Origin: DQWO01 sp964478545
GTDB taxonomy: Bacteria > Desulfobacterota > Anaeroferrophillalia > Anaeroferrophillales > Anaeroferrophillaceae
Assembly (NCBI GenBank): GCA_964478545.1
Contig: CAYZIS010000023.1
Location: 1 to 36,909, forward strand
DNA length: 36,909 bases
Direction: 5' to 3'
The position numbers and the translations under genes are program-made. Below the pieces are notes generated by a model. It was given only the letters and a program-made list of their open reading frames with translations. It searched no databases and was not told the origin of the DNA. Position 1 is the stretch's first letter; each line of letters begins with the position of its first letter. This document shows positions 32,403 through 36,909 of the stretch, piece after piece.

Positions 32403-34631
32403 CTGAGCATAACCCAAGATGGCTGAGAGAATATTATTGAAATCATGGGCGATACCTCCTGCAAGTGTACCAATAGCTTCCATTCTTTGTGCCGTTTGAA
32501 GCTGTATTTCTAAATTTTTCTGCTCAGTTATATCTTTTACCAATCCACTAAACCCAACAGGGTTCCCTCGTTGATCATTTATCAAAGCCACAGACGTCTC
32601 AATAGTTTTATGCTTTTTATCCTTCAAAATGATTTGATATTTAAACCTCTTTTCTGGCTCTCCACTTGTAAATATATTATTATATATCGAGTATAGTTTA
32701 TTGGCCGTCTCTTTGTTTGTATAGGCTTTATAACTTAGGCCCTCTAATTCCTCTCTTTTTGCCTCACAAAGTTTACATGTTACGTCACTAACAAAAGTGA
32801 AATTACCGTTGATATCAACCTCATAATAACCAATCTCACTCTTATCCAGGATCGTGTGGTATTTCAGTTCACTCTCCAGCAAAGCTTGTTCCGCAAGTTC
32901 TTTTTCGGTAAGATCAAACATCTGTGCAATAATTTTAATTTTTTCTTTACTATCGCTTACAGCCGTAGCATATAGATCCACGTGACGTTTCTCACCATCC
33001 GGCCTTGAAATATCGAACTCATAGTGGGGGGGGATATGCTCACCCCTGCGGCGACGCTCATAATTATCTGTTAGAAAACCTTTGTTTTCCTCCGTTAGGA
33101 ATTGTCGAAAGTCCTCACCAATGAGTTCATCCTTGGCCCTATCACATATTTGGGTAAATTGATCGTTTACGTATTCGAATTGATAGTTGTCATTGAAGAT
33201 AACGATGCCATCATGAGAGTTCTCGACAATTGTGCGGTATCTTTCCTCGCTTTCGCGTAAAGCCTGCTCAACCTTCCAACGGTCAGTTATGTCTCGAATA
33301 ACTATCAGTGATACTTCATTGCCTCGATATTGTATCTTTTGTAAATGACATATTGTGAAAATTGTTTTTCCCTGTTTTGTAAAAATTTCAGCTTCGAAAA
33401 CCTCCCGGTTTGTTTTATGCAACAAATGGTGAAATATTTTTTTGATTTGCTCATGATGTTTATGGTTGATAATATCGAGTAGATTCATCTGTAGATATTC
33501 AGTTTGTAAATAACCCAATTGATCAGATGCCTCCTGGTTTGCTTCGATAATGTTGCCGGATAAATCATGTATGAAGATTATATCAGCAACGCCTTCAAAT
33601 AGTTGCTGGTAGCGTTTAAGTTCTTCAGCCTCCTGTAGATTTACCAGCATCGTATTTAATGACAACTTCAAATTCTCAACTTCAACAATATTGGACTCGA
33701 TGGAAGCTGTTTTGAAATCACTTTTTCCCTCAGCTATTTCAAGCGCCATTTGGGAAAGTCTGTCTATGGGATATGTCAGCTTTTTGCTCAGGAGCATGGA
33801 GATGAGAAATGCCAAAAAAATAATACCTGATGATATTCCTGCAAACAGGGTGAATACCTTTTTCCTGGCCTTATTAAGCTTTTTAAGCGATGCGGTGTAT
33901 ACTATTTCAGGAAACTCATGATTTACTATGGCTAGTATAGGATTTCCTCCAATATTCAGATATGCTGGACTTCCTGATTCAAGCTTGGTAAGTAAGGCCG
34001 CCGAAATATGCACAGGGTTTCCTGTAAACAGATTCCATATCTTCTTTTTACCAATAAATAGAAGGTTGTTAACTTTTGCCGAACTGAGAAGTTGAGCAAG
34101 AAAACGGTCTTTTTTGAAATGGTATATACATGCAGCAGTACCCAGACGTGTTTGTCGTCTTATAATTGGCATGGAATATGTGCATGAAAATCCACTATCA
34201 ATGTCTTTCCAAATTTCCCCTGAATGTGTAGCCGCGTTAAAAAGATTTATAATTTTTTCACGACTGCTATCACGATTTGAAACACCAAATACTTTTTCTG
34301 GTTTTCCCCTGGCAATGAAAAAACGAATTTCTGCTTCAGAGCCATATACTTTGTCCAAGTACTCTTGCAGTTGTTGGTCCGCACCAAGCATAAGTGTAAC
34401 ACGAACAGTATTGTCCGCAACGAGTTCCTTTAATCGGTTCTTCACCATACTGAGTCGGCTTTTGAGTATTTGAGAAATTTCACCGCTTTCAGCTGCCACT
34501 CGATCTTCAAATTCGCGATTAAGATTTTTATTCAGATTGGAATATAACCCAAAAGAAACAGCCAGAATGGAGCATATCACTATAGAGGTGATGACTGCTG
34601 TGATGTAGAATGATAAATGCCGTTTTTTCAA
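32388..34631 (-). CDS. 5' part of an interrupted hybrid sensor kinase: membrane sensor, HAMP, three PAS, HisKA
   Basis: The 747 residues comprise a first membrane helix (about 8-30), an extracytoplasmic Cache-like sensor (30-258), a second helix (260-281), a HAMP linker (about 282-335), three PAS domains (about 340-455, 463-580 and 588-705) and the start of the DHp domain with acceptor His729 in GGIAHDFNNIL. After GYAQ (743) the mobile element adds LAHV and a stop. The native gene would end at 31123 with about 1092 residues. The first 4 bases overlap the binding-protein stop (ATGA), so both form one operon. As it stands the product has no ATPase domain and cannot autophosphorylate by itself. 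Confidence 0.9.
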   Translation of the reverse strand: MKKRHLSFYITAVITSIVICSILAVSFGLYSNLNKNLNREFEDRVAAESGEISQILKSRLSMVKNRLKELVADNTVRVTLMLGADQQLQEYLDKVYGSEAEIRFFIARGKPEKVFGVSNRDSSREKIINLFNAATHSGEIWKDIDSGFSCTYSMPIIRRQTRLGTAACIYHFKKDRFLAQLLSSAKVNNLLFIGKKKIWNLFTGNPVHISAALLTKLESGSPAYLNIGGNPILAIVNHEFPEIVYTASLKKLNKARKKVFTLFAGISSGIIFLAFLISMLLSKKLTYPIDRLSQMALEIAEGKSDFKTASIESNIVEVENLKLSLNTMLVNLQEAEELKRYQQLFEGVADIIFIHDLSGNIIEANQEASDQLGYLQTEYLQMNLLDIINHKHHEQIKKIFHHLLHKTNREVFEAEIFTKQGKTIFTICHLQKIQYRGNEVSLIVIRDITDRWKVEQALRESEERYRTIVENSHDGIVIFNDNYQFEYVNDQFTQICDRAKDELIGEDFRQFLTEENKGFLTDNYERRRRGEHIPPHYEFDISRPDGEKRHVDLYATAVSDSKEKIKIIAQMFDLTEKELAEQALLESELKYHTILDKSEIGYYEVDINGNFTFVSDVTCKLCEAKREELEGLSYKAYTNKETANKLYSIYNNIFTSGEPEKRFKYQIILKDKKHKTIETSVALINDQRGNPVGFSGLVKDITEQKNLEIQLQTAQRMEAIGTLAGGIAHDFNNILSAILGYAQLAHV

Positions 34632-35701
34632 TTGTCGAATACCTCATCAGCAGCGAGGAAGATGTCTTGCGGGATATTAATTCCGAGAGTCCTAGCTCTT
34701 TTAAGATTAAAAACGAGTGCAATACGTCGGGCGTCCTGTATCGGCAGTTTCCCAGGATTTCCCCCCTTCAAAATAGTAGAAGCCATTTTACCTGCCTGAC
34801 GTCCCATAGCAAAAAAATCCACGGATGCTCCTCCAAAGAGCCCAAGTTTAATAAATGCATAATTAGGTCCCATTGCAGGTTTTTTGGCATGTTTAAGAGA
34901 ATAGCTGATGATATCAGGGGCGGTATAAGTCGTTCCCGAGGCATCTTTCAACAGAAGAGTGGCTAAATAATAAGCGCTTATTGCAGGATCTGAGTTGATA
35001 GCTTTTATTTCATTGCCATATTCCTCCCATGATTTGATGGTGTGGTAATCTATCTGACATGGTAAGGATATTGTATTATCTGATGGTTTAAGCTCTATTT
35101 TAACCTGTCTTGATATCGCCTTGCCAGTCGGTGAGATATCGGTCAGTATTCTTACTTTTTTTAAGGCGATTATTTTTGAAAGAACCTGGAGCGATTCTCT
35201 GACATGCAGCTTTTCATAGACTCCCGTTATGTTGTGCCCTGGTTTTTTTCGGTTTTCCATGAAATGAACAACCCTATTATATTCCTCTGGCTGGTTGTTC
35301 ATACCGCTGAAAACACTTTTGGTTGGTTTGTCAACAAGGGGAAGAGCAACTGTTCTAAATGCATTGTCATCAACGGTTATTACAATATCCGGCACAAAGT
35401 CCTGAATCTTTGCAAGAGCAATATTTGCCTGCTTTTTAATCAGGACGGGTGTGTTATTGTTTTTCTTGGTGTCCATATAGTATGTGGCAATGGTAATATT
35501 CTTTCCATTAATCCATCCATTCTCTCCAAGAGCACTAATAATGCCATCATATTGTGGCTGACCGCAGATATTGTTTTTTTCATAGCTGCAGACAATAAAT
35601 ACGCGTTTAATTTTTCTAGCTGCTACATTATTTGCGAAGAGAGTGGTTGTAATAAAAAAAGATAGCAGTATTAAAAATACCTTGATGTATGTTGCCCGCA
35701 T
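34628..35701 (-). CDS. ABC-type substrate-binding protein, periplasmic, paired with the hybrid kinase
   Basis: The 357-residue protein begins with a signal peptide (MRATYIKVFLILLSFFITTT then LFANNVAA). It shows the two-lobed fold of the uncharacterised ABC sugar/Trp-X-X-Trp-like binding family: IKRVFIVCSYEKNN, FVPDIVITVDDNAFRTVALP, GMNNQPEE, GPNYAFIKLGLFGGASVDFFAMGRQAGKMASTIL. No permease or ATPase gene is adjacent. Instead the stop overlaps the start of the membrane kinase, so it most likely works as a ligand-sensing partner for the kinase sensor domain. AGGGAT precedes the ATG. The ligand is unknown. Confidence 0.85.
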   Translation of the reverse strand: MRATYIKVFLILLSFFITTTLFANNVAARKIKRVFIVCSYEKNNICGQPQYDGIISALGENGWINGKNITIATYYMDTKKNNNTPVLIKKQANIALAKIQDFVPDIVITVDDNAFRTVALPLVDKPTKSVFSGMNNQPEEYNRVVHFMENRKKPGHNITGVYEKLHVRESLQVLSKIIALKKVRILTDISPTGKAISRQVKIELKPSDNTISLPCQIDYHTIKSWEEYGNEIKAINSDPAISAYYLATLLLKDASGTTYTAPDIISYSLKHAKKPAMGPNYAFIKLGLFGGASVDFFAMGRQAGKMASTILKGGNPGKLPIQDARRIALVFNLKRARTLGINIPQDIFLAADEVFDN

Positions 35702-36149
35702 AATTTATCCCTATTGAATTTGTTGTGTAAGCAAAAGGTCAAAAACCCTTTCAATCTATGCTGATAAGGATCCGTAATCAGCTCCGGTTAATAAATGCAA
35801 AAATCTAAGTGGACATTAATTCCTTGATGGCATGACAATTGCCGTCATTTTTTAATTTCAAGCTTGAATTCAACCGTTGCAATCGACGGAATCCACTGAA
35901 AAGTTTAAACTTTTTTTGAACCCTCTCTGGATATTGCGGATATCTCTTTCCTTAACTTTTGCCTGAATGTTAACGAGGGTGGGCAGCTTTAGTAAATGTG
36001 GTTTTTGCGGCTGCGAAAGCCGTCCATGGCTGACCGGTGAGAATGAGTGAGAGCCATGTCAGAACATTTCTTAGTCCACCTTAATGGAGATTTGACAGAA
36101 GGATAAAGTGATGTTACCTGAAAAGTGAAAGATCAAAAAGAGGTAATAA
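35702..36149. other. Non-coding stretch with short hairpins
   Basis: I see no gene in these 450 bases. A short hairpin ATGAC/GTCAT with six following T residues lies at 35832-35853 and could be a terminator on the plus strand. AAGTTTAAACTT is a perfect palindrome at about 35902. GGCT-GCGAA-AGCC is a small stem near 36009-36021. The kinase operon promoter should lie close to 35702-35780 on the minus strand, but no clear consensus is visible. Confidence 0.4.
35951..35986. repeat. Palindromic repeat R3, copy B
   Basis: CTTAACTTTTGCCTGAATGTTAACGAGG followed by GTGGGCAG matches copy A (31069-31104) in the same orientation with a few substitutions. Together the copies bracket the 4.85-kb binding protein/kinase cassette. 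Confidence 0.7.
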
Positions 36150-36243
36150 ATGGATATTTTTATCCATATTAATTTTTCGATATCGAAATAACTGGAAAAT
36201 ATGGGCAGATATAAGGTGGTATAAGGGAAATTTTCCAGTTATT
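36150..36243. repeat. Three consecutive perfect palindromes
   Basis: ATGGATA-TTTT-TATCCAT (36150-36167), TTTCGATATCGAAA (36175-36188) and the 14-bp inverted repeat AATAACTGGAAAAT / ATTTTCCAGTTATT (36187-36200 and 36230-36243, 29-base loop) follow one another directly. No open frame of note crosses them. Confidence 0.75.
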
Positions 36244-36249
36244 GACACT

Positions 36250-36423
36250 GATAGGATGGACCGCTGCGCGCTCCGTCCTATCGCCGCCGGATGCTTCGCC
36301 ATTGACCTGAAGGTTCCGCTTGCGCTCCACCTATCAAGGCCAATGGAGCCGACTGCGATTCTCAGTTTTGGCGTGAGCAAGCTCCCACCAAAACCTGCGA
36401 GTCTCGCGGCTCATCCGGCGGCG
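36250..36423. other. Large multi-arm structured non-coding element
   Basis: A perfect 12-bp stem (CGCCGCCGGATG 36282-36293 with CATCCGGCGGCG 36412-36423) encloses two further hairpins. One is CCATTG/CAATGG (36299-36304 with 36341-36346) extended by CCT/AGG and an inner AGGT/ACCT. The other is GACT/AGTC (36351-36354 with 36400-36403) with an inner GTTTTGG/CCAAAAC (36365-36371 with 36388-36394). A separate hairpin, GATAGGATGGA/TCCGTCCTATC (36250-36260 with 36272-36282), stacks on its left side. The GC content is far above that of the surrounding DNA. It could be a structured RNA, a folded single-strand DNA site or a palindromic repeat; I cannot tell which. Confidence 0.65.
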
Positions 36424-36608
36424 TTTGGACCGACCTTAAATCCGAGCTAATTCAAAAAATATTGGTATACAATTTGACAATAGGAAAAAAATACGTTTTT
36501 CAATCATTAAAGGTTAGCGGTGCTAATTGCGGCAATCTCAGGAATCGGCAGGTGAGCTTTATTTGTTCTGCCCCTCAACCACAACTAAATCGCATTAAAA
36601 GTCATTTC

Positions 36609-36655
36609 TTGACGTTGGTACTGTTTCATAGTACTATTAATTTATGAAACGTCAA
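36609..36655 (+). promoter_or_regulatory. Promoter and dyad operator of the hicA gene
   Basis: TTGACG (36609-36614), 17 bases, TACTAT (36632-36637). GTTTCATA (36623-36630) and TATGAAAC (36643-36650) form a perfect inverted repeat over the -10, and TTGACG is mirrored by CGTCAA (36650-36655). This is suited to autorepression as in toxin-antitoxin operons. The start codon lies almost at the predicted transcript start. Confidence 0.6.
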
Positions 36656-36868
36656 CACCAGAGAACACTTGAATGAATCTTCTCACACCCTGTGAGTGCA
36701 AATATAAAATGGCAGGATATAGAAGCTTTGTTTAATTTTCTTGGTGCTGAGTTGATTGAACGTGAAGGCTCTCGGGTTGAGGTGTTTCTTTTCAATGAGG
36801 TTCGAGTTTATCATCGACCTCACCCACGCCCTGATACTGATGAGGGTGCAATAGCAAGTGTTGAATAA
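36644..36868 (+). pseudogene. hicA: HicA-family mRNA interferase toxin, nonsense mutated and C-terminally shortened
   Basis: The frame reads MKRQHQRTLE, then TGA at 36674-36676 where the family has Leu, then IFSHPVSANIKWQDIEALFN, FLGAELIEREGSRVEVFLFN and EVRVYHRPHPRPDTDEGAIA before SVE and a stop. HicA toxins of this type continue with a RKWLEEHG-like helix that is missing here. The catalytic His of HicA is at the GSR-x-H region in canonical members; in this subtype RPHP is conserved. No hicB is seen in the remaining 41 bases, so the partner lies beyond the window or is lost. Confidence 0.75.
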
Positions 36869-36909
36869 CTATTTATTTCACCGCCTATTTTTCAAGATAA
36901 AATACCTCC

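Noticed and set aside
36250..36423. Integron attC site
   Set aside because: Large imperfect palindrome, but the conserved core sites GTTRRRY and RYYYAAC are not present and no integron integrase is in the window.
36256..36450. 64-codon ORF across the palindromic element
   Set aside because: It is forced open by GC-rich inverted repeats, is low complexity, and has no ribosome site or homology.

Overview
The window reads as a chromosome segment of an anaerobic, Gram-negative, deltaproteobacterium-like organism (Desulfobacterota in the broad sense). This is inferred from gene content and protein style only: indolepyruvate:ferredoxin oxidoreductase, an AcsE-like methyl-H4folate methyltransferase, a B12-type radical SAM/DUF2344 protein next to RNase G, a periplasmic binding protein paired with a hybrid kinase, and abundant PAS sensor kinases. 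No 16S rRNA is present, so the species cannot be named.

Layout. (1) 1-1360 is a decayed edge: a frameshifted ParB-like remnant, an orphan receiver domain from a hybrid kinase, and a rubrerythrin-like gene with an in-frame TAA. (2) 1580-4847 holds TrkA-TrkH potassium uptake and, convergently, an IscU/NifU-type Fe-S scaffold. (3) 5087-12722 is a housekeeping block: tRNA-Lys and tRNA-Leu, trigger factor, ClpP, ClpX, HU, tRNA-Val and tRNA-Asp, IleRS and a small cupin. (4) 12948-24977 is mixed metabolism and information processing: AcsE-like methyltransferase, PAS-GGDEF protein, LigA, acyl-CoA synthetase, then a tightly packed run of TIM-barrel isomerase, radical SAM-DUF2344 protein, RNase G and an HTH/binding-protein regulator. 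(5) 25144-28109 has a thiolase remnant and the iorA-iorB pair. (6) 28212-36909 is an accessory island beside tRNA-Pro(UGG). It contains a truncated kinase, a chimera of two tyrosine recombinases, a HigBA toxin-antitoxin pair lying between two copies of an integrase 5' end, a binding protein plus hybrid kinase operon, long non-coding palindromic DNA, and a nonsense-mutated hicA.

The proteins mostly belong to known families. The unusual signals are in the DNA around them. The hybrid kinase gene is split by a 225-bp element with near-perfect terminal inverted repeats and a 5-bp target duplication, and removing it restores one open frame of about 1092 codons. Two dispersed palindromic repeat families occur in the core region, one of them inside the ior operon. 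A third palindrome family brackets the binding protein/kinase cassette. A multi-hairpin segment at 36150-36423 folds on paper into a closed junction with several arms. I did not find a coherent new defence or biosynthetic system. The structured non-coding element and the small mobile element are the best candidates for something undescribed.
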